Assembly: GCA_964605185.1 (NCBI GenBank)
Contig: CAZSBF010000002.1
Span: forward strand, 22,808-86,807
Length of the DNA stretch: 64,000 bases
Source of the DNA: JACRIM01 sp964605185
Lineage (GTDB): Bacteria; Planctomycetota; Phycisphaerae; UBA1845; UTPLA1
Direction: 5' to 3'
Shown here: one piece after another, positions 18,700 through 27,024 of the stretch
How positions within the stretch are numbered: the first letter of the stretch is position 1
Layout: each line of letters starts with the position of its first letter
The notes under the pieces: generated by a model
What the model saw: the letters and a program-made list of their open reading frames with translations, nothing else
What the model was told of the DNA's origin: nothing
Databases searched by the model: none
Translations under genes and position numbers: made by a program

Positions 18700-19560
18700 C
18701 TACTCGCGTTCGAGTTCGAACAGGTCGTACCCGAGCCGCCCGCCGCGGAACAGCTTCTCAAGGACCACCAGATACATGATCCGCGCCCGGAACCCCTTGT
18801 TCTCCGCCCAGCTTCGCTGACGAATCTCCGTCATGCCGTCGCCGAGCGAATCGGCCACCTGCCGCGCGACGTTCTCATGCCTCACCACGCGAAGCCCCGC
18901 CTTGGCGAATCCGATCGTATAATCATCCGCCGACCAAAGGCGAATATTCGAATTGAACTGGCTCGGCAGGCTGTTGAGCAACGTCAGCGGCGAGAAAAGC
19001 AACTTGTTCGGAGCGGTGATGTCCCCGATGCAAAGCCGTCCGCCCTTTCGCAACACGCGCCGGCACTCGGCGAGGAATACCGGCTTGTTCAGATAGTGCA
19101 GCGCCGACTCAAGGTTAAAGATCACATCGACTGTGCCGTCTTCCGCAGGAAGGGCATGTGCATCGCCCTGCAAGAACCACGGCCGCCCGTTGATCCCCGA
19201 CCATCGCTTCTCAGCGGCCACAACGCTCGATCGGCAATACTCCAAACCAATGGTTCGCTTCGGTTCGAAGCGTTCAAACAACCACCCGGTCGGTCCGCCA
19301 ATACCGCAGCCGATGTCAAGGACCGTATCCTCATGCCCGATGGCCACATCCCCGAGCAATCGCCAGACCAGTGCCTTTTGATTCTCCGCAAACGTGGCGC
19401 TTCCAAGCTTTTCCGTGTATCCGCAGTTGTAGCCGGTGAATCCCAGCGCCTGCGACAAGTTCCAATTGGGCCGATAGTGAGCTTCAATAGTGGATTGAGA
19501 CAACGGCGATACCTTTCGTGGACGTGCGGAGTTCCTTAGCCCATTATAGTAGCCATGCAC
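18700..19560 (-). CDS. Class I SAM-dependent methyltransferase
   Basis: Up to 286 residues. Motif I is VLDIGCGIGGPTGWL, followed by RTIGLEYC (post II) and GRLCIGDIT (post III). The layout resembles small-molecule N- or C-methyltransferases such as those for sarcosine or phospholipid headgroups; the substrate is not determinable. The start is uncertain: ATG 19560 has no clear ribosome-binding site, and a TTG at about 19506 behind GAAAGG is a good alternative (about 268 residues). Divergent from pyrD, whose TATAGT promoter element (19545-19550) lies within the disputed N-terminus, which favours the shorter start. Confidence 0.75.
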   Translation of the reverse strand: MHGYYNGLRNSARPRKVSPLSQSTIEAHYRPNWNLSQALGFTGYNCGYTEKLGSATFAENQKALVWRLLGDVAIGHEDTVLDIGCGIGGPTGWLFERFEPKRTIGLEYCRSSVVAAEKRWSGINGRPWFLQGDAHALPAEDGTVDVIFNLESALHYLNKPVFLAECRRVLRKGGRLCIGDITAPNKLLFSPLTLLNSLPSQFNSNIRLWSADDYTIGFAKAGLRVVRHENVARQVADSLGDGMTEIRQRSWAENKGFRARIMYLVVLEKLFRGGRLGYDLFELERE

Positions 19561-19604
19561 GATTGCCCCGGCCAGCCTTGGATTTCACAGCTCGGAGCGA
19601 CTAT

Positions 19605-20585
19605 ATGAATGCCGGAATTCCAGAGCTGTCCGTGCGCATCGGTCGGTTGACCCTTCGTAACCCCGTGATGACGGCCTCCGGCACCTGCGGCTATGGCGAG
19701 GAATACGCCCCGATTGCCGATCTATCGAAGCTCGGCGCCTTTACGACCAAGAGCATCACCCTCCACCCGCGCGACGGAAACCCGCCGGCCCGCATTGTTG
19801 AGACGCACGGCGGCATGATCAACGCCATCGGCCTCGCCAACGTCGGCATCGACGAATTCCTCCAATCGAAGCTCCCTTACATTCGCACGATGGGTTGCCC
19901 CGTCTTTGCGAACGTGGCTGGCCACTCCATTGATGAGTATGTCCAGGTTTCCGGCCGCCTTGATGCCGCCGATGGACTCGCCGGCATCGAACTCAACGTC
20001 TCCTGCCCCAATGTCGCCGACGGGCTCATGTTTGGCACCGACCCGACGCTTCTGCGAGAACTCGTAACGCAGGTTCGAAAGGTCGTCACGCGCGGCGTAA
20101 TGATTGTGAAGCTCTCGCCAAACGTTACCGACATCTCTGCCACGGCCCGCGCCGCGGTCGATGCCGGCGCCGATGCCCTCTCGCTCGTCAACACTTTTCT
20201 CGGCATGGCCATCGACATTGAAACGTGGAAGCCGAAGATCGCCAACGAGTCCGGCGGCCTCTCCGGTCCCGCCATCAAGCCGATGGCGATTCACCTCGTA
20301 CGCAAAGTCTGGCGCGACGTGGCCCGCAGCGCCGGCATCCCCATCATCGGCATTGGCGGGATTCGCAACTGGCAGGACGCGGTGGAGTTCATCCTCGCCG
20401 GTGCGACCGCCGTCTCCGTCGGCACCGCACTCTACGTGGACCCGACCACGCCGCTGAAAATCGCCGACGGAATCGCCGAGTATTTGAAACGACGGAAGCT
20501 CCCCCGCGTTTCCGACCTTGTCGGCCGCATGATTAGTGCCAAAGAAACACCCGCGCCTCAATCCGAAACGGGCATCGAGGGCTAG
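19605..20585 (+). CDS. pyrD: Dihydroorotate dehydrogenase, class 1B catalytic subunit
   Basis: A 326-residue protein. ATG 19605 follows GGAG and starts at the family N-terminus (LSVRIGRLTLRNPVMTASGT). It oxidises dihydroorotate to orotate with FMN. Visible: FMN and substrate-loop residues SITLHPRDGNPPARI, the active-site cysteine in LNVSCPN (Cys base = class 1), GPAIKPMAIHLV and the phosphate-binding IPIIGIGGI...ILAGATAVSVGTA. Length and Cys fit the NAD-linked 1B type, which normally pairs with PyrK; no pyrK is adjacent. PreA-like dihydropyrimidine dehydrogenase is the alternative, but the C-terminal ferredoxin domain is missing. Confidence 0.88.
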   Translation: MNAGIPELSVRIGRLTLRNPVMTASGTCGYGEEYAPIADLSKLGAFTTKSITLHPRDGNPPARIVETHGGMINAIGLANVGIDEFLQSKLPYIRTMGCPVFANVAGHSIDEYVQVSGRLDAADGLAGIELNVSCPNVADGLMFGTDPTLLRELVTQVRKVVTRGVMIVKLSPNVTDISATARAAVDAGADALSLVNTFLGMAIDIETWKPKIANESGGLSGPAIKPMAIHLVRKVWRDVARSAGIPIIGIGGIRNWQDAVEFILAGATAVSVGTALYVDPTTPLKIADGIAEYLKRRKLPRVSDLVGRMISAKETPAPQSETGIEG

Positions 20586-20607
20586 CCCAACGCAAGCGTG
20601 AAAAACG

Positions 20608-20732
20608 CTAGAGGCTATCCCATAACCGTCACCCCCGCGCAGGTGGGGGTCCAGCGTGCCTTGAATATGCTGGATTCCCGCCTTCGCGGGAATGACGAAA
20701 CAGCGCCACACCAATAGTGGGATAGCCTCTAG
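20608..20732. repeat. 125-bp MITE-like element with 15-bp terminal inverted repeats
   Basis: CTAGAGGCTATCCCA (20608-20622) is perfectly inverted at 20718-20732. Between them lies an imperfect double hairpin beginning CCGTCACCCCCGC and ending GGGAATGACG, which also occurs inverted at 33039-33111. It fills the pyrD-mnmA intergenic space. The right end supplies the TAG of TAGAAT, the probable mnmA -10. No target duplication is obvious. Confidence 0.7.
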
Positions 20733-20735
20733 AAT
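20730..20735 (+). promoter_or_regulatory. -10 hexamer TAGAAT of leaderless mnmA
   Basis: TAGAAT-ACCCCT-GTG: the hexamer ends exactly 6 nt before the mnmA start, so transcription would begin at or next to the start codon. There is no ribosome-binding site. Confidence 0.5.
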
Positions 20736-20741
20736 ACCCCT

Positions 20742-21863
20742 GTGATCACGCCCTCGGGAAAGACTCGCGTCCTCGTCGCCATGAGCGGCGGCGTCGATAG
20801 CAGCGTCACGGCATGCCTCCTGCGCGAGCAGGGGTACGACGTGGTCGGCGTATTCATGCGCCTCGGTGCTGAGCCGGTCGCAGCGACATGCGATGCATCC
20901 ACAATCTCGCTTCCCATTGCCGCCGATGTGCCCGACCGACATCGCGGTTGCTGTTCGGCGCTGGACGCCACCGACGCCCGCGTCGTCGCCGGCAAGCTCG
21001 GCATTCCGTTCTACGCGTTGAACTTCCAGGAAGACTTCGCCAAGCTCATTGACTATTTCGCGAATGAATATGCCGTCGCTCGAACGCCGAACCCCTGTGT
21101 GCGGTGCAACCAGTGGCTCAAGTTCGGCAAGCTGATTGCATACGCCGACGCCATCAACGCCGACCTCATCGCCACCGGCCACTACGCCCGCGTTGACATC
21201 GTCGAGGATCGTCCGCGCCTGCGTCGAGCCGTCGATGCCGACAAGGACCAGTCCTACGTCCTCTTCGGCATTGCCCCCGACGTGCTTCGTCGCACGCTCT
21301 TTCCTCTCGGCGGCATGACCAAGCCCGAGGTTCGGGCCCACGCCCGCCGATTCGGAATCGCCGTGCACGACAAGCCCGACTCGCAGGACATCTGCTTCGT
21401 CCCCGATCGGCAGTATGCCCGCGTCGTGCAGAACCGCCGCCCCGATGCGTTCATTCCGGGCGAGATTCGCCACGTCGATGGCCGAGTCCTCGGAACGCAT
21501 ACCGGCATTCCCAATTTCACCGTCGGTCAGCGTCGCGGCCTCAACATCGCGGTCGGCAGTCCTGTCTATGTAACCGATCTCGACGCCGATTCCGGCACCG
21601 TCACTGTCGGCCCTCAGGAGTCGGTGTACGAATCAACAGTTCGTGCCACATCAATGCAGTGGCTTACCCCCCCGCCGGCCGAGCCGTTCCGCGCCAATGT
21701 GCGGATCCGCTACAACCACGACGCGGCCCCGGCGATGGTTCGCACAAATGGCGACGACACCGTCGAAGTCCTTTTCGACGATCCGCAGTGGGCCATCACA
21801 CCGGGCCAGGCCATGGTGATCTACGATGAGGATGAAGTGCTGGGCGGCGGATGGATCGAGTGA
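20742..21863 (+). CDS. mnmA: tRNA-specific 2-thiouridylase MnmA
   Basis: A 373-residue protein starting at GTG 20742. It forms 2-thiouridine at wobble position 34 of Lys, Glu and Gln tRNAs using ATP and a persulfide. Visible: the PP-loop VAMSGGVDSSVTACLL, the first catalytic Cys in NPCVRCNQWLKFG, tRNA/ATP region GHYARV...DKDQSYVLF, the second catalytic Cys in DSQDICFVPD, then the C-terminal beta domains (FTVGQRRGLNIAVGSPVYV; VRIRYNHDAAPAMV). Length is normal. An insertion after the PP-loop carries CDASTI...RGCCSALDATDA, as in other non-enterobacterial MnmA. Probably leaderless. Confidence 0.95.
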   Translation: MITPSGKTRVLVAMSGGVDSSVTACLLREQGYDVVGVFMRLGAEPVAATCDASTISLPIAADVPDRHRGCCSALDATDARVVAGKLGIPFYALNFQEDFAKLIDYFANEYAVARTPNPCVRCNQWLKFGKLIAYADAINADLIATGHYARVDIVEDRPRLRRAVDADKDQSYVLFGIAPDVLRRTLFPLGGMTKPEVRAHARRFGIAVHDKPDSQDICFVPDRQYARVVQNRRPDAFIPGEIRHVDGRVLGTHTGIPNFTVGQRRGLNIAVGSPVYVTDLDADSGTVTVGPQESVYESTVRATSMQWLTPPPAEPFRANVRIRYNHDAAPAMVRTNGDDTVEVLFDDPQWAITPGQAMVIYDEDEVLGGGWIE

Positions 21864-21880
21864 CGACCCTGCAGCTAGAT

Positions 21881-22411
21881 TCAGTGATTCACGTTATCCC
21901 GCGCCGCCAACTGTACGACGGCCGCCGCCGCCTCGTCCGAGCGCCACTCCACACGCAGACCCTTGTCATCGCGGAACAACACATTACGCCCTCGTGAAAA
22001 TGCCAGAAAATGCGTCTCGCGGCACACGGCCAGCGGCAATGTCTCCCCCGGCTTCGGTTGGATCACCCAGTTTTCGACGACAAGGTCATAGTGGATCGGG
22101 TCAAACGTCGTGTTACTGTGGTCGGTCGTTAACCACTGTTGTTCCAGGATCGTCCGATTCTGATGTTCGATTTTGTTCTGAAAGGCGCTGACCGCGAGAT
22201 CGTGAAACGACTTTGCGCACTCTCGTCGCCGAAGTTCCCCGCGCTGCCAGATCACCGTCCCCACGATGACGACACTGCCGAGCAGCAGCCAGGCCGTCCG
22301 CTGCCAGAAATTCACCCGCCGACGCAGCATTCGCGTTTCGTTGAGCAGGTCATCCATCGCCCCATCGTCCGCTGTTGAACGCGGGGCCGGTCGTACGTCA
22401 TCAGACTTCAA
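21881..22411 (-). CDS. Single-pass membrane protein of unknown function
   Basis: A 176-residue protein with AGGAG 8 nt before ATG 22411. A short cytoplasmic head containing a helical or coiled segment (DDLLNETRMLRRRVNFWQR) is followed by one membrane helix (TAWLLLGSVVIVGTVIW), then an extracytoplasmic part of about 125 residues. No family recognised. Convergent with mnmA, 17 bases apart. Confidence 0.65.
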   Translation of the reverse strand: MKSDDVRPAPRSTADDGAMDDLLNETRMLRRRVNFWQRTAWLLLGSVVIVGTVIWQRGELRRRECAKSFHDLAVSAFQNKIEHQNRTILEQQWLTTDHSNTTFDPIHYDLVVENWVIQPKPGETLPLAVCRETHFLAFSRGRNVLFRDDKGLRVEWRSDEAAAAVVQLAARDNVNH

Positions 22412-22488
22412 TGATCACTCCTGAGGCCGATCGCCTCGCGCCTTCAGCATAACCGATCAATGCCGTTGAGACCCCCACGCCCCCTGCC

Positions 22489-22494
22489 TACAAT
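22489..22494 (+). promoter_or_regulatory. -10 hexamer TACAAT before PIG-L deacetylase
   Basis: TACAAT followed by TCGCCCGC, 26 nt before the ATG at 22521, leaves room for the GGAG ribosome-binding site at about 22508. No clear -35. Confidence 0.4.
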
Positions 22495-22520
22495 TCGCCC
22501 GCATAATCGGAGCATCCCCC

Positions 22521-23279
22521 ATGTCCACACAGCACCTCGATATTCTCTTCACCGCGCCCCATCCCGACGACCTTGAGATCGGCTGCGGCGGCACCATCGC
22601 CAAACTCGTCAAACAGGGTCACAAGGTCGGCATGGTTCATATGACCAACGGCGAGCCTACCCCCCACGGCACCGTCGAAACGCGCCTCCGCGAAATGCGC
22701 GATGCAGCCGACGTCCTCGGCGCGGCGGTCTGCGAAATGGTCGGCCTGACCAATCGCGTCCTCATGGACGGCCCTGATGCCCGATTCGCCATCGCGTCCG
22801 TCGTAAGAAAGTACCGCCCCCGCGTCCTCGTCGGAATCGCCGGTCGAACGGTTGCCGCCTCACCGGATCATTACCAGTCCCAACTCATCACCGAGGCCGT
22901 CCGGTTCTATTCCCAGCTCACCAAATGGGATGACCGATTCAACGGCACCAAGCCGCACTCCGTCGATCACCTCGTCTATCGGGTCATTCCCCGCGCCGCC
23001 GAGACGCCGCATTTTCAGAGCCAATTCGTGGTGGATATCAGCGATACGATGGAACAAAAGCTCGCCGCCGTGGCCTGCTATAAATCGCAATTCCCCCCGG
23101 AGCGAATGGACCGGCTCAAGCACTACATGCGCAGCATCGCCGGCTTTGAAGGCGGATGGTGTGGATACGATTATGGCGAACTCTATGCCGTCCCCCGGCC
23201 GATTGGGGTCTCCGACATGATGCCGCTCTTTGGAAAGTGGCCCGTTCCGTCAATCATCGACCCGCCGAAGATCACATGA
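22521..23279 (+). CDS. PIG-L/LmbE family deacetylase (BshB1-like)
   Basis: A 252-residue protein; CGGAG precedes ATG 22521. It is a zinc-dependent N-acetylglucosaminyl deacetylase. Visible: the metal/catalytic motif APHPDDLEIGCGG (residues about 12-24), MTNGEPTPHG, RLREMRDAADVLG and SPDHYQSQLI carrying the distal His. The closest named relatives are BshB1 enzymes of bacillithiol synthesis (deacetylation of GlcNAc-malate), but no bshA or bshC is nearby, so the pathway is open. Confidence 0.85.
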   Translation: MSTQHLDILFTAPHPDDLEIGCGGTIAKLVKQGHKVGMVHMTNGEPTPHGTVETRLREMRDAADVLGAAVCEMVGLTNRVLMDGPDARFAIASVVRKYRPRVLVGIAGRTVAASPDHYQSQLITEAVRFYSQLTKWDDRFNGTKPHSVDHLVYRVIPRAAETPHFQSQFVVDISDTMEQKLAAVACYKSQFPPERMDRLKHYMRSIAGFEGGWCGYDYGELYAVPRPIGVSDMMPLFGKWPVPSIIDPPKIT

Positions 23280-23312
23280 TCGGTGCATCGCAATCGGCGA
23301 GTCAATGCGAGA

Positions 23313-23459
23313 TTAGCAAACCCGGTCTTTGACGTTGATCCGTCGCCCCTTTTTGCGCTTGCGGGCGATCAGCTTGCGACCGCCAACCGTGCTTATTCGA
23401 GCGCGAAACCCCTGCTTGCGCTTCCGCTTCCGATGGCTTAGCCGCTTTGGATAATGCAT
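23313..23459 (-). CDS. rpmH: 50S ribosomal protein bL34
   Basis: A 48-residue protein, too short for most ORF callers. It starts MHYPKRLSHRKRKRKQGFRA and continues RISTVGGRKLIARKRKKGRR, the defining bL34 pattern, ending VKDRVC. GAGG lies about 9 nt before the ATG (23459). It is usually followed by rnpA; here the next gene downstream is the convergent PIG-L deacetylase, so the classical rpmH-rnpA-dnaA neighbourhood is broken. No oriC-like boxes were seen. Confidence 0.95.
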   Translation of the reverse strand: MHYPKRLSHRKRKRKQGFRARISTVGGRKLIARKRKKGRRINVKDRVC

Positions 23460-23723
23460 GATGTAACCTCAGGCGAATAGGCGATTTATGAAAATCTTTG
23501 TTCCGTGTGGGGCGGGATTCTAACACATCGCCCTTCTTACAGCAAGCAAGCGCGATGGGCTTATGGCTCACCCCCGTTTTTCAATCAAAAAACGCGGATT
23601 CTCTGTTTGCAGCCCCGCGCCGGCCCTGCTAGACTGCCCCCCGGTTCACCGAGGCGCGGTCTGAACCGTTACGTTGATTTCCAGCCCGCCCTTCAGTGCC
23701 GGGCCACACAGGAGTACCCCACG

Positions 23724-23915
23724 ATGCTCGAATACGAGAACCTCAAGAAGATGGTCGAAGCCACCGCCGAGGATGTCGCCAAGGCCGAAGGCGGAAACAA
23801 GGCCGCCGGAACGCGCGTCCGAAAGGCCATGCAGGATATCAAGAACGCCGCCCAGGCCGTTCGCAAGAAGATCCTCGAGGTCCGATCGGCTGAAGGCGAA
23901 GAGGGTGCCGCCTGA
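23724..23915 (+). CDS. Histone H1-like (Hc1-type) DNA-binding protein
   Basis: A 63-residue protein; GGAG lies 9 nt before ATG 23724. The sequence LKKMVEATAEDVAKAEGGNK, then AAGTRVRKAMQDIKNAAQAV, then RKKILEVR, follows the Chlamydia Hc1 core (LLKAEKGNKAAAQRVRTES...KVYRKES). It binds DNA and may compact the nucleoid; the long Lys/Ala tail of chlamydial Hc1 is absent. A TAGACT element at 23630-23635 could be its -10. Divergent from rpmH. Confidence 0.8.
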   Translation: MLEYENLKKMVEATAEDVAKAEGGNKAAGTRVRKAMQDIKNAAQAVRKKILEVRSAEGEEGAA

Positions 23916-24028
23916 TCCTGTCCGACGGTTTGCCTCGCAACACCAAACGCCTTGAGCAGCTGACAGACCCGTCGAGGGATGGCCAACCGCGCTGACCGTT
24001 CTGCGCGCGCCAGGTCAAAGGAACTCAC

Positions 24029-24514
24029 ATGCCGCGTCCCCCGATACTCGATCCCGGAAGTCTGGACTGCTCCAAAGTCCTGCACACGCGCGAACAGATC
24101 TACCAGGTCCTTCCCCAGCGCCACGAGTTTTCGCAGCTCGACGGCATCATTCATTATGACCCGGAAGCCGGCACCGCTGCGGGCTTCCGCGATGTGAAGC
24201 CCGACGAATGGTGGTGTCGCGGCCACATGCCGGGGCAGCCGCTCTTTCCCGGCGTGCTCATGGTCGAAACCGGGGCGCACCTTGCTGCGTTCGTGCAACA
24301 TCTGCTGTTGCCGATCGAAGGGACGTTTCTCGGCTTCGGCGGAATCGACGATGCCAAGTTTCGCGGCGCCGTGGTACCGCCCTGTCGAATCATTCTTATC
24401 GGCAAAGTTGTTGAAGCCCGCCCGCGCCGTTTCATCTACGACATTCAATCGTTCGTGGATGGCACGATGGTCTTTGAAGGCCGCATCAGCGGTATGCCGC
24501 TCAAGGCCAACTAA
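24029..24514 (+). CDS. FabZ-like hot-dog 3-hydroxyacyl-ACP dehydratase
   Basis: A 161-residue protein with AAAGGA before ATG 24029. The hot-dog active-site motif RGHMPGQPLFPGVLMVETGA carries the catalytic His and Glu (FabZ HFPxxPxxPGVLxxE). Also visible are FLGFGGIDDAKFRGAVVPP and ILIGKVV. N-terminal residues 1-40 are not typical of FabZ, and the usual fatty-acid neighbours are missing, so it may serve a specialised acyl-ACP pathway rather than general synthesis. Confidence 0.8.
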   Translation: MPRPPILDPGSLDCSKVLHTREQIYQVLPQRHEFSQLDGIIHYDPEAGTAAGFRDVKPDEWWCRGHMPGQPLFPGVLMVETGAHLAAFVQHLLLPIEGTFLGFGGIDDAKFRGAVVPPCRIILIGKVVEARPRRFIYDIQSFVDGTMVFEGRISGMPLKAN

Positions 24515-24623
24515 GTCCACGAACAGCAGCGCCCTGCCACTCCTCTTTGCATCGCCCCCGCCGCAGCGGTAGAACCTGCAAAACGAGGCCCGCGCGCAAG
24601 GGCTTCCAACACGGAGCTTCGCC

Positions 24624-25688
24624 ATGCAACTGCGACGGATGGGAAACACCGGCCTCCACGTCTCCGAGCTTTGCCTCGGGGCCATGAACTTCGGAATGCC
24701 CGACTGGGGCGTCGACGAGAAGACCAGCATCGACGTCATCGCCGCGTTCCTCGATGCCGGCGGCAACTTCATCGACACCGCCGACGTCTATGCCAAGGGC
24801 GTCAGCGAGGAATACTGCGCCAAGGGAATCGCCGGCAGGCGCGACAAGGTCATCATCGCCACGAAGGGGCACTTCCCCGTCGTCCGCCGCTTCGGTGAAC
24901 CGCCCGACCATGAGAACGCCCTCGGTTCCTCCCGCCGCCACCTGACCGCCGCGTTGGACGCCAGCCTCAAGCGCCTCAAGACCGACTACATCGACCTCTA
25001 CCAGGCCCACTGCTGGGACGCCGTCACGCCCATCGAAGAGACGCTCAGCACGCTCAATGACTTCGTCCGCACCGGCAAGGTCCGCTACGTCGGCCTCTCC
25101 AACTACGACGCATGGCACATCGCCGAAAGCCGGCAACTCTGCATCCGCCACGGATGGGAGCCTTTCGCCACAGCCCAGATGCAATACAGCCTTGTCCGGC
25201 GCGACATCGAGGCCAGCGTTATCCCCGTGTGCCGTCGTTATGGCATCGGCATCCTGCCATGGAGCCCACTCGGCGGCGGCGTCCTCACCGGCAAGTACAA
25301 GGCCGATGGCACCGGCCCCGGGGACTCGCGATTCGGCCCGACGCCCGACGCCGCCAATGCCTGGCGCAAGGACTTCGTGAACGACCGCAACATCGGAATC
25401 GCCGAGACGGTTCGCAAGGCCGCGACGAAACTCGAAACGACGAGCACGGCGCTGTCCATTGCATGGGTGCTTTCGCGCCCGATGGTGACAAGCGTCATTG
25501 TCGGCCCGAAGACCGTTGCTCAACTCAAGGACAACCTCGCGGCCTGCGACCTGCAAATCCCCGACAACGAGATGGCCGCCCTCACAAGCATCAGCGAGCC
25601 GACGCCGACCTATCCCGCGTCCTTCATTGCCAAAAACAAGCGCAACACCGGCCAATACAACGACGAAGTCCGCCGGGGTGCGATGTGA
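24624..25688 (+). CDS. Aldo/keto reductase
   Basis: A 354-residue protein; CGGAG lies 8 nt before ATG 24624. NADPH-dependent carbonyl reductase of the AKR barrel family. Visible: GNTGLHVSELCLGAMNFG, the catalytic tetrad Asp/Tyr in FIDTADVYAKG, Lys in KVIIATKGHF, His in LYQAHCWD, then YVGLSNYDAWH and the C-terminal NADP clamp SVIVGPKTVAQLKDNL. Its last codon overlaps the GTG of a zinc-ribbon gene, implying coupled translation. Confidence 0.92.
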   Translation: MQLRRMGNTGLHVSELCLGAMNFGMPDWGVDEKTSIDVIAAFLDAGGNFIDTADVYAKGVSEEYCAKGIAGRRDKVIIATKGHFPVVRRFGEPPDHENALGSSRRHLTAALDASLKRLKTDYIDLYQAHCWDAVTPIEETLSTLNDFVRTGKVRYVGLSNYDAWHIAESRQLCIRHGWEPFATAQMQYSLVRRDIEASVIPVCRRYGIGILPWSPLGGGVLTGKYKADGTGPGDSRFGPTPDAANAWRKDFVNDRNIGIAETVRKAATKLETTSTALSIAWVLSRPMVTSVIVGPKTVAQLKDNLAACDLQIPDNEMAALTSISEPTPTYPASFIAKNKRNTGQYNDEVRRGAM

Positions 25689-25894
25689 ACGACGCGCCGA
25701 CCACGATATCGAATCGAGGGGACGCAATCGTGCAACCTCGACACGCGACCACGCATTGCCCGCGCTGCGGCAGCGTCGGCCTTGATGCCCGCCATTGCAA
25801 ACTGCTCTGCCCCCAATGCGGCTACGTTGAAAGTTGCGAAGACTTGTTCAAGTTCGACACATCCACCGCCACTCACCCTTCCGCCATCGCGTAG
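25685..25894 (+). CDS. Small zinc-ribbon protein, translationally coupled to the aldo/keto reductase
   Basis: A 69-residue protein from GTG 25685, which overlaps the preceding stop as ATGTGA. Two CxxC knuckles (HCPRCGSVGLDARHC and LCPQCGYVESC) form a zinc ribbon. The terminal DLFKFDTS segment is uncharacterised. The 3' end overlaps the convergent DUF1697 gene by 22 bases. Function unknown. Confidence 0.6.
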   Translation: MNDAPTTISNRGDAIVQPRHATTHCPRCGSVGLDARHCKLLCPQCGYVESCEDLFKFDTSTATHPSAIA

Positions 25895-26409
25895 AGTCGA
25901 TTCACCGTGTTCCAGTTCCGTGTCGTCCCCCGAAGCGACAAGGTCTTCTCGATCCGGGCGTTGGTCAGCTTGGTCTCGGCAAATCCGCTGGGGCAGTGCA
26001 GATACAGGTCCATCTCGGCCACGTGAACCTCATCGGCTCCGGCGGGAATCGCGGATATCGCCGCAGCGGCGTCCCTCGGCGCAGGGCCGCTCAGGAACGT
26101 GACGGCGAGGCGGGCCGTATCCACCCCCTTTTTCTTGAGGAACGGATTCTTCGCAATAATCGTTTTCAGCTGCGCCGGCGTTCGCACCATCACATCCACC
26201 GGCAAGCGCGTCTTGCCCGCCAGCGACTTCATCAGCGCGGCCGCACACGTCGATGCGGACTTGCTTGATTCGAACACCACGTTTCCGCTCTGGACATAGG
26301 TCCGCACATTCTCGAACCCCAGTTTGGTGCAAACGTCGCGCAGCGCCTCCATCTTCAGGATGTTCCCGCCCACATTCACGGCGCGCAGCAGTGCGATATA
26401 CGTTGCCAT
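25873..26409 (-). CDS. DUF1697 family protein
   Basis: A 178-residue protein spanning the whole DUF1697 domain: ALLRAVNVGGNILKMEALRD, VRTYVQSGNVVFES, VMVRTPAQLKTI, the DLYLHCPSGFAETKLTNA block and closing RNWNTVNRLYAMAE. Widespread in bacteria, function unknown. The start codon lies 6 bases after the stop of the NTF2-like lipoprotein gene, so the two probably form one transcript. Confidence 0.88.
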   Translation of the reverse strand: MATYIALLRAVNVGGNILKMEALRDVCTKLGFENVRTYVQSGNVVFESSKSASTCAAALMKSLAGKTRLPVDVMVRTPAQLKTIIAKNPFLKKKGVDTARLAVTFLSGPAPRDAAAAISAIPAGADEVHVAEMDLYLHCPSGFAETKLTNARIEKTLSLRGTTRNWNTVNRLYAMAEG

Positions 26410-26415
26410 CGTGCG

Positions 26416-26856
26416 TTAATCCCCCACCGTGTGATCTTTCACGACGACCCATGCCCCGTCGATCCGCCGCATGTGCAGGAAGAACCTGCCGGTGTACAGC
26501 CCGTCCGGCGTTTGATGGCGATAGTGGCCCGATACTTCGGCCTCGTCCGGCTTGCGAAGCGACACGCTCACGTCGCGGAACTCCAGCGAGCCCATCTTTT
26601 CGCCGGTCGGATACTTCGTGCGATAGCGATCGAGCGTGGCCTGCCAGCCCTTGGTGACCTTGCCCGGCGTGCTGAACTCCATGGCCTCGCTCTTCCAATA
26701 GCCCGCCATGAAGCCGGCGATGTCGCCCTTGTTCCACGCGGCGACTTGCTTGTCGAGGACGCTGCGAATCTCCGGATGATCGAGCGGCGCAGCGCAGCCG
26801 CAGAGGGTTGCCAGAACAAAGAACACAACGACGGCTGTGAGTTTCCCGGGGTGCAT
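26416..26856 (-). CDS. SnoaL/NTF2-like (DUF4440) lipoprotein
   Basis: A 146-residue protein. Lipoprotein signal MHPGKLTAVVVFFVLATLCGC. The NTF2-like cone follows: VLDKQVAAWNKGDIAGFMAG, TKGWQATLDRYRTKYPTG, VSGHYRHQTPDGLYTGRFFL and AWVVVKDHTV. It may bind or isomerise a small ligand; this is unproven. The ATG is preceded by TACAGT-GATTCA and no ribosome-binding site. Confidence 0.78.
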   Translation of the reverse strand: MHPGKLTAVVVFFVLATLCGCAAPLDHPEIRSVLDKQVAAWNKGDIAGFMAGYWKSEAMEFSTPGKVTKGWQATLDRYRTKYPTGEKMGSLEFRDVSVSLRKPDEAEVSGHYRHQTPDGLYTGRFFLHMRRIDGAWVVVKDHTVGD

Positions 26857-26862
26857 TGAATC

Positions 26863-26868
26863 ACTGTA
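26863..26868 (-). promoter_or_regulatory. -10 hexamer TACAGT of a leaderless lipoprotein gene
   Basis: On the minus strand TACAGT is followed by GATTCA and the ATG (26856): the 6-nt leaderless spacing seen elsewhere in the window. Confidence 0.4.
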
Positions 26869-27024
26869 CCGAAACACCGCCGCCCGGCCAATCCACGCGG
26901 GCCATTTGGAACTGGTAGCGTTTGAGTGGGGCAGGCGTCCCTGCCTGCCATCGCGCGACAGTGACAAGTATTCCTTCGCAAACACGACCCGTACCGGCCA
27001 TTTCAGGTTCCGCGCATGTCCCCG

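Noticed and set aside
19722..21500. 592-codon minus-strand frame
   Set aside because: Antisense to pyrD and mnmA; no motif, and it runs through the MITE-like repeat.
23281..23571. 89-codon minus-strand frame over the rpmH locus
   Set aside because: The shorter frame 23313-23459 is a perfect bL34; the longer one is its out-of-frame shadow.
26928..26952. GGCAGGCGTCCCTGCCTGCC string, seen again near 48066-48086
   Set aside because: A short imperfect palindrome shared by two intergenic sites; too short to call a repeat family without a genome-wide count.
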